Notes: generated by a model from the letters alone, not told the origin. Positions 1-10,077 are shown, numbered from the stretch's first letter. The stretch is DNA of 64,000 nt from Kyrpidia sp. (GCA_029960885.1 JASBVV010000002.1:1-64000); one strand, 5' to 3'. Numbers and translations: made by a program.

Positions 1-582
1 AAGGTACGCATTTTTATCAGTTACGACGACCTTGAGGAAAGGGGAATCGGCCGCGAGGAGATTTGGCAAAACGGCCGGAAGATCCAGGAGTTGTTCTGGG
101 ACATGATGGAGAAGGCCTACATCGAAGTGGGTTTCGAGGTGATGGGGCCCATCGCCGTGGAGGCGTTCACCATGCCCGCCGAGGGCGTGGTGGTGGTCGT
201 GAGCCAAGTGTCCTCGGTCTCCGAGGCGGAAGAGGAAGACGATGAAGCCGAACCTGTGATAGATGAGGAGATCGGGCAAGCCGAACTGTGTTTTGCGTTT
301 CAAGATTTTGAAGACGTGGTGCAGGCGGCCTATGCATTGCGCCCGAGGTTTTCGGGAACAGGGAAACTGTTTGCGTATCATGCCCGGTTCTACTTGTATT
401 TCCCCGCCGATCAGGTGGAGGAGTCCCAACAGGCGGCATTGACGGCCTTGGCCGAGGAGTACGGCGAACGCAGCCGGACCACTCCGGCCGTGTTGGAGGA
501 ATACGGAACCACCGTGTTTCGGGAAAATGCCGTAGGCGAACTCTGCGCCCGGTTTCCCTTTCGACCGGGCCATGTGGAATGA
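1..582 (+). CDS. mecA: Adaptor protein MecA (5'-truncated by the window edge)
   Basis: Frame 1 is open from base 1 (KVRIFISYDDLEERGIGREEIWQNGRKIQELFWDMMEKAYIEVGFEVMGPIAVEAFTMPAEGVVVVV), matching the MecA N-terminal pattern; the listed ORF start at 91 is internal. Confidence 0.85.
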   Translation, partial: KVRIFISYDDLEERGIGREEIWQNGRKIQELFWDMMEKAYIEVGFEVMGPIAVEAFTMPAEGVVVVVSQVSSVSEAEEEDDEAEPVIDEEIGQAELCFAFQDFEDVVQAAYALRPRFSGTGKLFAYHARFYLYFPADQVEESQQAALTALAEEYGERSRTTPAVLEEYGTTVFRENAVGELCARFPFRPGHVE

Positions 583-608
583 ATCTGAAACCGGGTCGTT
601 TTCACAAA

Positions 609-635
609 CAGCCCCGTCCGGTCTCGGCGGGGCTG
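609..635 (-). terminator. GC-rich hairpin at the 3' end of the DUF441 gene
   Basis: CAGCCCCG (609-616) / CGGGGCTG (628-635) inverted repeat between convergent genes; weak T-tract. Confidence 0.4.
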
Positions 636-643
636 TGGCCGTC

Positions 644-1111
644 TCAGCGCGAGAGGAAATGGATCCAGCTCCAGAACTCCACCAACATGGCGGCGATGGC
701 CGCGGCCATCAGAGGCCCCACCGGGATCCCGCGCAGGAAGATGATGCCGAAGATCGAGCCGATCACCAATCCGATCATGAGCGAGGGATCTTGACGCAGC
801 AAATGCAACCCCCGACCGTTCAAATACGTGGCGACCAGCCCGCCGATCATCGCCGCGATGCCCGCCGGGCTGACGAACACCCGGATCAGGTCGGTCATGG
901 TCAGGGTGCCGTCCACCAAGGGGACCAGCACCGCAACCATAAGAAACAGCAGCCCCAATTCGAGTCCACGGCGTTCGAGAGTCGGGAAATAGCGCTCCAG
1001 GTGCGACAGTTTGAGGATGAGCAACAAGCAGGCCGCGGTGGTGAGCACATGAGAACGCCCAATCAGGCCGATGACGATGAGAAGCACCAACACCAGTTCG
1101 CCGGTCAACAC
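644..1111 (-). CDS. DUF441 family multi-pass membrane protein
   Basis: 155 aa hydrophobic protein with the DUF441 pattern (IGLVIGSIFGIIFLRGIPVGPLMAAAIAA). Confidence 0.8.
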   Translation of the reverse strand: MLTGELVLVLLIVIGLIGRSHVLTTAACLLLILKLSHLERYFPTLERRGLELGLLFLMVAVLVPLVDGTLTMTDLIRVFVSPAGIAAMIGGLVATYLNGRGLHLLRQDPSLMIGLVIGSIFGIIFLRGIPVGPLMAAAIAAMLVEFWSWIHFLSR

Positions 1112-1212
1112 GTTGATCTCCCTCCGCCCATGTCCCAGGGGACACTATATGATATGGGCGAAGAGAGGCCACTATCCCATGTGCGATTCGGCGGTCGCCG
1201 GCGGCGGAAAGC

Positions 1213-2052
1213 TCAAAATTGTACCCCCGCGATCACGTGGTCGTCGGACCGCCTGACAATCCGGGACGGAGGGATCGTCCAACGCAGGGTGTCGCTTCGC
1301 AGCCCCCGGCGAAGAGTCTCTACGGCCACCACATCCCCCGGATGAATATTTCCGAGATTGACATTGACCCCGAGGCGGCGGAGGAAAAATTCCTGCTGCG
1401 ATTTCCGGGGAGCTTCCCAGATGACCCGGTCCGGCGAGGAAAGCCGGGCCATCAAGCGGCCGATCTCCTCTTCGAGGATACTGCCGTCCTCCCGGTAGAA
1501 TCCCACATTTCGCCCCGATTCCCGCCCTTCAAGGATCACGTAATCGGACCCGGAGGAAAGGTCTTTCTCAAGTTGGTCGACGTATTGGTCGATGGTCATG
1601 GCCAATCCCGCCTTTTTCTTGCCCGTTTCGGTCAGGACGAGAAAACCGCGCCGTTTTGCCTCTCGAATCCATTGGCGCCGGGTTTGCCCATCGATTTCGA
1701 CGGTTCCGTCGGAAATTTCGATGCAGGGAAAACCGAGTTCCTCGGCCCGGGTCAAAAATCGATCGGCGCGACCCTGCAGCAATGCGGTTTCGAACAAAGT
1801 TCCCCCCGGATAAGGAATCATGCGGGATTCCCTGAGAAGCGAGATTTTTGCCTTTAACAGATCCGAAGAGTACAAAAAAGAAGTTCCAAAGCCGAATTTC
1901 CAAAAGTCGATCCATTCTCCCGCGCACTCCACGATATCCCGCATGCTGCGGATGCCCATTCCGGAGTCGATCACCATGGTGAGTCCGTTCTTTCTCGGTT
2001 TCGGCCGGCGCCCCGGCAGCGGCTCGCTCAGGATATCTTCCCAAGGTCCCAT
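1213..2052 (-). CDS. Phosphosulfolactate synthase (ComA/YitD family)
   Basis: Contains KNGLTMVIDSGMG, WKFGFGTSFLY, EISDGTVEI, VILEGRESGRNVG and GNIHPGDVVAVETLRRGLR; start set at MGPWEDIL rather than the longer ORF. Confidence 0.8.
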   Translation of the reverse strand: MGPWEDILSEPLPGRRPKPRKNGLTMVIDSGMGIRSMRDIVECAGEWIDFWKFGFGTSFLYSSDLLKAKISLLRESRMIPYPGGTLFETALLQGRADRFLTRAEELGFPCIEISDGTVEIDGQTRRQWIREAKRRGFLVLTETGKKKAGLAMTIDQYVDQLEKDLSSGSDYVILEGRESGRNVGFYREDGSILEEEIGRLMARLSSPDRVIWEAPRKSQQEFFLRRLGVNVNLGNIHPGDVVAVETLRRGLRSDTLRWTIPPSRIVRRSDDHVIAGVQF

Positions 2053-2099
2053 TGTCCCGCGTTCGCTCCCTTCTGCCCAGTGGAGTGGAAAAACCACGG

Positions 2100-3374
2100 T
2101 CATCTTATGCCCGCAGCTCCTGGGCGGTTCCCCAGAAATGCGCGGGGCTCGGAGCTCCGCCCGGTCGGCGGGCGTCCGGTCACCCGGATGAACCATAGAG
2201 ACAACCCCGCAGCCGTGACCGCGAGAGCGGCGCACACGCCGAACATCCACACCGGGGGAAGTTTCATGAGCAGCGAGAACGCCGGCGGTCCGGCGGCCAC
2301 CCCCAGGAAACGGACACTGCCGTAGAACGAGGTGATGATCCCACGTTCTTCACGCTCGGTCGTGCCCGTGATCAAAGTGTTCAGCGACGGGAGCACCACT
2401 CCCGTGCCGATTCCGGAAAGCACCAAATCGGCCAGCTGTAAGGCGGGCGAACGGAGAAAAGCCAGGGCGAACAGGGTGGCGGCGACTGTGGTCAGGCCGG
2501 TCACCACCGCCCCCTTCATCAGCGGACGATTCTTTTTGATCCATCGCCCGGTCAAATACGAGGCCGTGCACATCCCGGTCAATGGAATGGCCAAAATGCC
2601 GCCCCGGGCGAATACTCCAAGATGATACCGAGATTCGAGCATTTCCGAGACGTAAAAAAGAATGCCGAAAAGCAAGAAAAGGGCGGTGGCCCCGCTGAAG
2701 TACCCAACCAACAGCCAATGGCCGTCTCTCTTCCATATTTTTGTAAATTTTCTCCAATATTGCGAGGGCGATCTCCCTGTTTTCACCGGGGGTTCGCGCA
2801 CGCCCAGCAAAAGTCCGACTACCACGGGGATGGTCAGCAAAGGAAAAAGGAGAAATGTGCCGTACCAGAGCCATCTGCCCACCCAAGCCCCGAGAATGGG
2901 ACTGATGACTTTTCCCAGTCCGTTGGAGGCTTCATTGAGCCCCAAGGCCCGGCTTCGCGCGTTGCCCTGAAACAGATCACTGACCAAGGCCATGGCGATG
3001 GGTGCGGTCCCGGCAGCCCCTAGTCCTTGGATGACCCTCCCGAACAGGATCCAGGGAAACACGCGGTGGCCCGCCCAGGCGCCGAACGCCGCAACGAGGC
3101 CGCCCAAAGCGTACATTCCTAATGAAGGAATCATGATCCATTTGCGCCGGAACCGATCCGAAAGAATGCCGGCCAAGGGGATAATCAGGCCGGCGGGCAC
3201 GGAAAAGAGGGTGATGACCAGACTGGCCTGAAACTGGCTGATGCCCAAGGTGGACTGCATGGTCGGCAGGATGGGAATCAACATCGAATTTCCCAGGACC
3301 ATGATAAACGGTACCGAACTGATCGCCCAAAGGGCTGTGGGACCAGGGTTGGTTGATTCTGTCACGGCGTTCAC
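2100..3374 (-). CDS. MFS transporter
   Basis: 424 aa, about 12 hydrophobic segments, MFS motif GILSDRFRRKWIM. Confidence 0.85.
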   Translation of the reverse strand: MNAVTESTNPGPTALWAISSVPFIMVLGNSMLIPILPTMQSTLGISQFQASLVITLFSVPAGLIIPLAGILSDRFRRKWIMIPSLGMYALGGLVAAFGAWAGHRVFPWILFGRVIQGLGAAGTAPIAMALVSDLFQGNARSRALGLNEASNGLGKVISPILGAWVGRWLWYGTFLLFPLLTIPVVVGLLLGVREPPVKTGRSPSQYWRKFTKIWKRDGHWLLVGYFSGATALFLLFGILFYVSEMLESRYHLGVFARGGILAIPLTGMCTASYLTGRWIKKNRPLMKGAVVTGLTTVAATLFALAFLRSPALQLADLVLSGIGTGVVLPSLNTLITGTTEREERGIITSFYGSVRFLGVAAGPPAFSLLMKLPPVWMFGVCAALAVTAAGLSLWFIRVTGRPPTGRSSEPRAFLGNRPGAAGIR

Positions 3375-3443
3375 CTCTTTTGGCTATCCCACGCTAGTGT
3401 CGGCCGGTCCGCCGTCGAATATGCGACGGGAAGATGGATGTCT

Positions 3444-3472
3444 TTGAGTTTTGTACGGGAAATCCGTATAAT
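3444..3472 (+). promoter_or_regulatory. sigma-A type promoter for the PLP trans-sulfuration gene
   Basis: TTGAGT (3444-3449), 17-bp spacer, TATAAT (3467-3472). Confidence 0.7.
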
Positions 3473-3523
3473 CGGCTTATCATAGAATGAAATGGGCAGA
3501 CCCATCGGGGGGAGGACGGAGAG

Positions 3524-4672
3524 GTGAAAAAAGACACCCAATATGTTCATATCGGCACCAGAACGGATCCCGCCACAGGGGCGATCTGCCCGCCCATCTA
3601 TCCGGCAACCACATATCGCCATCCCGAATTTGGGAAAAGTACGGGATACGACTACACGCGCACCGGCAATCCCACCCGCGCCATCGCGGAGCAGGTGATG
3701 GCCGACCTGGAGGAAGGGGACCGGGCGTTTGTACTCTCGTCGGGCATGGCGGCTGTGGCGTTGGTTTTTTCACTGTTCGCGCCGGGGGACCGGATCGTTT
3801 TGTCCGATGATCTGTACGGTGGCACCTGGAGACTTCTGGAGCGCGTATTTTCACGGTTCGGTTTGCGGTCGGAATACGTCGACCTGACCGCGGAGGACTC
3901 GTGGGCCCCTCGTTTGGCCGGAGCTGCGGCGGTGTTTGTGGAAACGCCCACCAATCCGCTGCTGAAAGTGGTCGATCTGCCCCGTCTTTGCAGCAGGGCC
4001 AAGGAGCACGGCGCCCTGGTGATCGTGGACAACACGTTTATGACGCCGTATTGGCAGAAACCGCTGACCCTCGGTGCCGACATCGTGGTGCACAGTGCCA
4101 CCAAATATCTGGGGGGACACAATGATGTTTTGGCGGGAGTGGTGGTTTGCCGAGGGCCTGAATTGGCTGATGGCCTGACCTTGCTGCACCATTCGGTGGG
4201 AGCGGTGCTGGGTCCCCAGGAATGCTGGCTGCTGCTGCGAGGGATCAAAACGCTGCCCCTTCGCCTGGCCCGGCAACAGGAGAATGCTTATGCCGTCGCC
4301 CGTTGGCTCCAGGGGCACCCCGGGGTTTCCCAGGTCTATTACCCCGGCCTCGAAGGACATCCGGGGTATGAAGTGCACCGGCGCCAGGCCTCGGGGGCGG
4401 GGGGGATGATCTCGTTTCGGGTCCGCGACGTTCGCGATGTCAGAAGGCTGCTCATCGACGGACAGGTGGTTTTGTTCGCCGAAAGCCTGGGCGGTTTGGA
4501 GACACTGATCACCCATCCCGCCTCTCAGACCCATGCGGATGTCGACCCCGGACTGAGGCGGCGGATCGGCATTACCGACGATCTTTTGCGGTTGTCCGTG
4601 GGCGTGGAAGATGTCGAAGACATCATCGACGATCTGGAGAGACGCCTCACAAATCCGCCGGGTTCGCGATGA
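3524..4672 (+). CDS. Cystathionine gamma-synthase/beta-lyase family PLP enzyme
   Basis: PLP-lysine motif VVHSATKYLGGHNDVLAG plus family signatures (SSGMAAVALVFSLFAPGD, ETPTNPLLKVVDL). Confidence 0.88.
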   Translation: MKKDTQYVHIGTRTDPATGAICPPIYPATTYRHPEFGKSTGYDYTRTGNPTRAIAEQVMADLEEGDRAFVLSSGMAAVALVFSLFAPGDRIVLSDDLYGGTWRLLERVFSRFGLRSEYVDLTAEDSWAPRLAGAAAVFVETPTNPLLKVVDLPRLCSRAKEHGALVIVDNTFMTPYWQKPLTLGADIVVHSATKYLGGHNDVLAGVVVCRGPELADGLTLLHHSVGAVLGPQECWLLLRGIKTLPLRLARQQENAYAVARWLQGHPGVSQVYYPGLEGHPGYEVHRRQASGAGGMISFRVRDVRDVRRLLIDGQVVLFAESLGGLETLITHPASQTHADVDPGLRRRIGITDDLLRLSVGVEDVEDIIDDLERRLTNPPGSR

Positions 4673-4741
4673 GAGGAAAGAGGATTTCTTGAACGTACGG
4701 CGAACCATTATAGGCAGGGGTGGGTCCAAAGAGAGAACGAG

Positions 4742-5989
4742 GTGGGGCGACGAATGGAGATCAGTGCACACGGCACGCAACAATGGATTCGGAGCGCACT
4801 GAGCCGGATGGGATACGGAGAGGCTGTGATCGAGCAGTTGATCGAGCCTCAACTTTGTCTCACCGTACGGATTCCGGTGATGATGGACAACGGCGCGATT
4901 CGGATCTTTACTGGGTATCGGGTTCAGCACCACAATGCCGTGGGGCCCACCAAAGGGGGCATTCGATTCCACCCCGATGTAAATCTCGCCTCGATCATAA
5001 GAGAGGCGATGATTATGACCATCAAGTGCGGATTGGCCGGCGTCCCTTTTGGCGGCGCAAAAGGGGGCATCGCCTGCGATCCCAGGGAATTGTCGTTTCG
5101 GGAACTGGAGCGGTTGAGCCGGGGCTACGTACGGGCGATCAGTCAAATCGTCGGGCCGACAAAGGACATCCCCGCTCCGGACGGGCTTTCGAATTCCCGA
5201 ATCATGGCATGGATGGCCGACGAATACAGCCGGTTGCGCGAATGCGACGCCAGGTCGTTCATCACCGGAAAACCGGCGGTGCTCGGCGGCATCGCGGATC
5301 GGGAACGGCTGTTGTTCCACAGTGTCCTGTTGCTTCTGGAAGAATCGATCCGGGATGCCGGGCTGTCCCTGACCGGTGCCCGGATCATCATCCGCGGTTT
5401 CGGAGAACTTGGGGCGTATCTCGCGGCGGAGATCCACCGAAAAGGCGGGGTCGTGATCGGTTTGTCCGATCGGTATGGCGCCCTCTATGAAGAGGGCGGC
5501 CTGGACATCGAGACCCTGCTGGATCGCCGGGACTCATTCGGCACCGTCACCCGGCTTTTTCATACCCGTTTGGCCCACGACGAAATCTGCGACAAACCGC
5601 ATGACGTTTTTGTCGGTGCCACATCGACGCCCGCCCTGGGCGAAGAAGGGGCCGCCCATCTATCGGGACGCTTGGTTTTCGAGGCGGTTCCGGGGGGCGT
5701 GCATCTGTCCGCATACCGCGTGCTCCTCCAAAGGGGCGTGACGGTGGTTCCGGGGATTCTCAGTTCGCTGGGTTCCGTCTTTCTGTCGTATTTTGAGTGG
5801 GTGCAAAACAAAGAGGGGTATCGATGGAGTAAGGAACAACTGGAAAGCCGCCTTCAAGAACGAATGATAAAGGCGTACCGTCGTTTGCAAGACGTGGTGC
5901 GTACCGGGGAAAGCGATCCTCTGCTGGCTGCGGCCATGGTCGGGCTGAGGCCCGCGGCTGAAGCGATCCGGATCCGCGGCCTTTTGTGA
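4742..5989 (+). CDS. Glu/Leu/Phe/Val dehydrogenase family protein (RocG/GudB-like), atypical motifs
   Basis: FTGYRVQHHNAVGPTKGGIRFHP, GGAKGGI, RAISQIVGPTKDIPAPD and SYFEWVQNKEGYRW are family signatures; several other motifs are altered (see findings). Confidence 0.85.
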   Translation: MGRRMEISAHGTQQWIRSALSRMGYGEAVIEQLIEPQLCLTVRIPVMMDNGAIRIFTGYRVQHHNAVGPTKGGIRFHPDVNLASIIREAMIMTIKCGLAGVPFGGAKGGIACDPRELSFRELERLSRGYVRAISQIVGPTKDIPAPDGLSNSRIMAWMADEYSRLRECDARSFITGKPAVLGGIADRERLLFHSVLLLLEESIRDAGLSLTGARIIIRGFGELGAYLAAEIHRKGGVVIGLSDRYGALYEEGGLDIETLLDRRDSFGTVTRLFHTRLAHDEICDKPHDVFVGATSTPALGEEGAAHLSGRLVFEAVPGGVHLSAYRVLLQRGVTVVPGILSSLGSVFLSYFEWVQNKEGYRWSKEQLESRLQERMIKAYRRLQDVVRTGESDPLLAAAMVGLRPAAEAIRIRGLL

Positions 5990-6123
5990 ACAAGGTCTCG
6001 GGATGAGACGGCTTTCCGGGCATGGCTTGATATCGTGCGGTACATACTGGGAAGGAATTGACGGCAGTTTGGGGGCATACTATGAGCGGACACATGGGTA
6101 GACGTCCACAAGGAGTGGAGCAC

Positions 6124-6291
6124 ATGCCGCTACAAACACCCCGTCGCGTAAAAGTGCACATCCGCTGTCGCCACTGCGGAGAAAGTTTTATTCTTCGCGG
6201 TTCGCGGAAAAGAAGCGGTGAAATCGATACGGGCTTTAAACGGTGCCTCTGCGACAATGATCGGGATTTTGATATTGAAACCATCGGGTGA
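6124..6291 (+). CDS. Small protein with CxxC...CxC cysteine pattern
   Basis: AAGGAG upstream of ATG 6124; MPLQTPRRVKVHIRCRHCGESFILRG...GFKRCLCDN. Confidence 0.5.
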   Translation: MPLQTPRRVKVHIRCRHCGESFILRGSRKRSGEIDTGFKRCLCDNDRDFDIETIG

Positions 6292-6422
6292 CCGCTGCGA
6301 AAACCGCGCGCCCGTCCCGCCGGCCTGGTGTGGCCGGTGTTTTTTTTTGTGCTGCGGCTGACATAAAAAGACAGGTCATCACGCACACTAGAATACGACT
6401 TTCAAGGGGAAGGTGGACACGG

Positions 6423-7148
6423 ATGGCGAGGCCGACTCTGCGCGCCAGGTGGTTGGTGCGCCTCATTCTCTTGGCGATGACGGCGTGCTCGACCCTCGAT
6501 GCCGGTGGTGTCGCCCGGGCTCTGTCGGACAAGACCCTGATGAAAGGCAGCCGGGGCGAGGATGTGTATGAATTACAGGATCGCCTGAAGTACCTCGGTA
6601 TGTATCGAGGGGCTGTGGACGGCATTTTCGGATGGGATACATACTGGTCGGTCGGTTCTTTTCAAAGTGGCCATGCGCTGCCCGTCACCGGGCAGGTGGA
6701 TGATGCCACGCGGAGGGCCTTGCTGCAGGCCACCCGGGGGTTTGAACCCCGTCACCACAGCAGTACCCATGTGGCCGGGGGTGTGGGCCGATTCTCGGCC
6801 AATGACATTAAACTGATGGCCAATGCGGTGTACGGGGAAGCCCGGGGAGAGCCCTACATCGGACAGGTGGCGGTGGCGGCCGTGATCCTCAACCGCTTGG
6901 ACGATCCGCGGTTTCCAAAGAGCGTTCCCGGGATCATTTTCCAACCCGGCGCTTTTACAGCGGTGTCGGACGGGCAAATTGGGCTCTCGCCCAACCCTCA
7001 GGCGCGGAAAGCCGTCATGGACGCCGTTCGGGGGTGGGATCCCACGGGAGGCGCGGTGTATTATTTTAATCCGGCCACGGCCACGTCCAAATGGATTTGG
7101 TCCAGGCCGCAGATCAAGCGAATTGGAAAACATATTTTTTGCCGATAG
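6423..7148 (+). CDS. sleB: Spore cortex-lytic enzyme SleB
   Basis: N-terminal peptidoglycan-binding domain plus hydrolase_2 domain (LMANAVYGEARGEPYIGQVAVAAVILNRL); followed by ypeB. Start trimmed to MARPTLRARW. Confidence 0.88.
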   Translation: MARPTLRARWLVRLILLAMTACSTLDAGGVARALSDKTLMKGSRGEDVYELQDRLKYLGMYRGAVDGIFGWDTYWSVGSFQSGHALPVTGQVDDATRRALLQATRGFEPRHHSSTHVAGGVGRFSANDIKLMANAVYGEARGEPYIGQVAVAAVILNRLDDPRFPKSVPGIIFQPGAFTAVSDGQIGLSPNPQARKAVMDAVRGWDPTGGAVYYFNPATATSKWIWSRPQIKRIGKHIFCR

Positions 7149-7186
7149 CTCCAAAACGAGAATGTCTCGGGGGAGGTCGATTCGAG

Positions 7187-8542
7187 ATGTACAGGCGTGT
7201 GGCCGCGGTTCTGACCCCGGTGTTGGCCGTCGCTCTGGTGATCACCGGTTTCTGGGGGTATCGGGAGCACCGTCAGAAGCAGGCTGTGCTCCTCAAGGCG
7301 GAAAATCAATATCAACGGGCTTTTCACGACCTGACGACCCATGTGGACCAGTTACAGGATGAGTTGGGGAAAGCGATGGCGATCAACAGTGTTCGACAAC
7401 AGACGCCGTGCATGACAAATATCTGGCGTCTGGCGTTTGCGGCTCAGTCGGACGTCGGGCAACTTCCCCTGACCCTGATGCCTTTCCATAAGACCCAGGA
7501 ATTTCTTAACAACATCGGCCAGTTCAGTTATCGGTTGGGGGTGAAAGATCCGCAAAAACCGCTTTCGTCCCAGGATTGGACGACCCTGAAAACTTTGTAC
7601 GGGCAGGCCGCCCGGGTGGAGAACGACCTTCGCCAAGTGCAAAGCGGGATCCTCAGTCATAACCTGCGCTGGATGGATGCGGAAATGGCGATGTCGGACA
7701 ACCAGAAAAAGGACGACAATCAGATTATCGATGGATTTCATAAATTAGAGAAACAGGTAACGGAGTTTCCCGAGGTTTCATTTGGTCCCACCCACCGCAC
7801 GCTGGAATCCCGGATTCAAGAGCAGCCGGCGCAAAATCTCGGCTCGGATGCGCCGCCCGACCGGGTCGCCGCCAAGGTCAAACAGTTTCTCGGTTTGGCC
7901 GGGAAGGAAACGGTCAAGGTGCAGGAGAACGGCAAAGGCAATCCAAACCCCACGTACAGTGTGACCGTCGAGGACGGCCGGGCGAGCCATGTTTTTTTGG
8001 ACGTGACGAAACAAGGGGGTCACGTGCTGTGGTATATGAACGATCGACCGGTGGGCGGCGAGAAAATCGATCTGTCGGCCGCCGAGGCCGGTGCCCGGAA
8101 CTGGCTCAGGGCCCATGGATACCCGGTGATGGAGATGATCCAGGCCGATCAAACGGACAGTGTCGGCGTTTTTGAATTCGTGCCGGTGGAGCGGGGGATC
8201 CGCCTCTATCCCGACAAGGTGACGGTGAAGGTGGCGTTGGATAACGGTGAGGTCATCGGGCTGTCGGCAAAGGATTATGTCTATCACCATCGGCCCAGAA
8301 ATCTTCCCGTGCCCAGTCTGTCCATGGCCCAAGCCCGGCAGCGGTTGAGCCCTCACGTCACAGTCCAGGAGCACCATCTGGCGCTGATCCCAAATGACGA
8401 AAAACAGGAGGTGCTGGCTTACGAGTTTTTGGGGACGATCGACCGGGATACCTACCGGATCTACATCAACGCCCGAAACGGGGACGAAGAAGGCGTGGAA
8501 AAGATGCGAAGGGAGCCGCCCGGCACCGCACAAAGCTGGTGA
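7187..8542 (+). CDS. ypeB: Germination protein YpeB
   Basis: N-terminal TM anchor, PepSY-like repeats, directly downstream of sleB. Confidence 0.88.
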   Translation: MYRRVAAVLTPVLAVALVITGFWGYREHRQKQAVLLKAENQYQRAFHDLTTHVDQLQDELGKAMAINSVRQQTPCMTNIWRLAFAAQSDVGQLPLTLMPFHKTQEFLNNIGQFSYRLGVKDPQKPLSSQDWTTLKTLYGQAARVENDLRQVQSGILSHNLRWMDAEMAMSDNQKKDDNQIIDGFHKLEKQVTEFPEVSFGPTHRTLESRIQEQPAQNLGSDAPPDRVAAKVKQFLGLAGKETVKVQENGKGNPNPTYSVTVEDGRASHVFLDVTKQGGHVLWYMNDRPVGGEKIDLSAAEAGARNWLRAHGYPVMEMIQADQTDSVGVFEFVPVERGIRLYPDKVTVKVALDNGEVIGLSAKDYVYHHRPRNLPVPSLSMAQARQRLSPHVTVQEHHLALIPNDEKQEVLAYEFLGTIDRDTYRIYINARNGDEEGVEKMRREPPGTAQSW

Positions 8543-8561
8543 GGCCGGGCAGTTTGCCGGG

Positions 8562-9290
8562 CTACCTCGCCCATTGGTGCAAAAAATTCGTCACTCCCCG
8601 GGCCGTGGCCTCGGCGATCTGCCGCTGATAAGCGGGGTCGGTCAACCGGACCCGATCGGATGGGATGAGGAGGTAGCCCGCTTCCACGATCACCGCGGGC
8701 ATCGTCAAGTGTTGCAACAGGTAATACGCGGATCCGTCGTGGGCTTCTCGCGGAGACATTCCCGGAATGGTGCGCAACTCAGCTTGAATGGCGTCGGCGA
8801 GCGGCTTTGATCCCGGCAGAGCCGGGTTAAAAAAGGTTTCTGCACCGCCCCGGGCGGCTTCGGGGGAACTGTTGCAGTGGATACTGACGAAGGCAACGGC
8901 TCGATGGGCTTCAGCAAAAGCGATCCGGGCGTCGAGGTCGGTACGTTTGGCGTCTCGGCCTCGTTGTCCGGGCAAGGCGTAATCCCGGTCGTCCGTGCGT
9001 GTTAAAAGCACGGTAAACCCCCGATTTCTCAGGGCGGCGGCCAGTGCCCTGGAAATTTGCAGGGCGATGTCCTTTTCCGGAGGGGCCGCTTCGACTCGGA
9101 CGCCCGGGTCGTAACCGCCGTGACCGGGATCCACCACGATGGTCGGGGTCGGCCACCATGCCGGTGCCTCGATGTGCAGCCGGCCGGCGGGCAGGAGAAG
9201 CAGGGCGCAGAGAAGAATGAGGGTCCCGGCGGCCGCCCACCGCTTCCATGCGGGCCGAATGACGGCCAAGGTCAGTCTCCCTTTCTTCAT
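8562..9290 (-). CDS. cwlD: N-acetylmuramoyl-L-alanine amidase, CwlD-like
   Basis: Amidase_3 motifs IVVDPGHGGYDPG, FVSIHCNSSPE, VIVEAGYL; N-terminal TM segment. Start at MKKGRLTLAV. Confidence 0.72.
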   Translation of the reverse strand: MKKGRLTLAVIRPAWKRWAAAGTLILLCALLLLPAGRLHIEAPAWWPTPTIVVDPGHGGYDPGVRVEAAPPEKDIALQISRALAAALRNRGFTVLLTRTDDRDYALPGQRGRDAKRTDLDARIAFAEAHRAVAFVSIHCNSSPEAARGGAETFFNPALPGSKPLADAIQAELRTIPGMSPREAHDGSAYYLLQHLTMPAVIVEAGYLLIPSDRVRLTDPAYQRQIAEATARGVTNFLHQWAR

Positions 9291-9414
9291 TGCCTGTCCT
9301 CCCCGTTTCTCTCGTTCTCTCCCCATGTCTATGCGGGCACAGGACCGGTCATGCCGGGGGCTTGGCATGGAACGTTGGGGATTGGCGTAAGATGGGAACA
9401 AGGGGGGCGGGAAG

Positions 9415-9903
9415 ATGCGCCGGGTGGATCGGGACCCGAATCCTTTGGCTGACGTTGTGCAAAGGAGCACGGAGTGGATGTTTCGATTGGCGGCCTTGGG
9501 CCTATGTATGTTGGCGGCGGTCCAGGGACTCCTGATGGTCCCCCAGGTTCGGGTGTGGTTGTTGCCGGTGGAGCGCTTGGAAGGGGCGCCGGTTCAGGGG
9601 GCGGCTTCGGCGGGGGAGGCGGAAATTTCGTTGAGTCTGGTGGGAGGCGGGGAGTGGCCGGACGCCTATGTCACCATCAACGGCCGACCCGTTCAGGCCT
9701 TCAGCCATGCGGAGGTCCGGTTGACGGTTCATGAAGGGGATGCGCTTCAGGTGGACGCCACCCGAGCCCGGGGAAACCGCAGGGTGTCGATCGACCACGA
9801 TTCCCCCCGTTTGTTGACCCCGGTGGCCGGCCTCGAGTGGGATGTGGGCGGAGGGCGAAAGTCGCCGGTGGTGCACGTCCATTTTATCGCCATAAATCCC
9901 TAA
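9415..9903 (+). CDS. Hypothetical membrane-anchored protein
   Basis: 162 aa ORF with one N-terminal TM segment and a C-terminal extracytoplasmic domain; no family recognised. Confidence 0.5.
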   Translation: MRRVDRDPNPLADVVQRSTEWMFRLAALGLCMLAAVQGLLMVPQVRVWLLPVERLEGAPVQGAASAGEAEISLSLVGGGEWPDAYVTINGRPVQAFSHAEVRLTVHEGDALQVDATRARGNRRVSIDHDSPRLLTPVAGLEWDVGGGRKSPVVHVHFIAINP

Positions 9904-9923
9904 GATTCGACGGAATCCGTCCC

Positions 9924-9953
9924 TTGCGCCGTTTTGGAGGGTTGTGGTACTAT
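9924..9953 (+). promoter_or_regulatory. Putative sigma-A promoter upstream of cmk
   Basis: TTGCGC (9924-9929), 18-bp spacer, TACTAT (9948-9953). Confidence 0.45.
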
Positions 9954-10077
9954 ATTCCTAGATCAAGACAGATGAAGATGCGCCGACGTCGGACCACGGG
10001 ACGTCCACAGGTTTGCGTGATGGATGCGATGGTGAGCGACCTCTCTTTTCCCTGGCCTGAATAGATGTACACGTAGG

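Noticed and set aside
3851-5437. 528-aa minus-strand ORF
   Set aside because: Antisense to the trans-sulfuration and GDH-like genes; shadow ORF.
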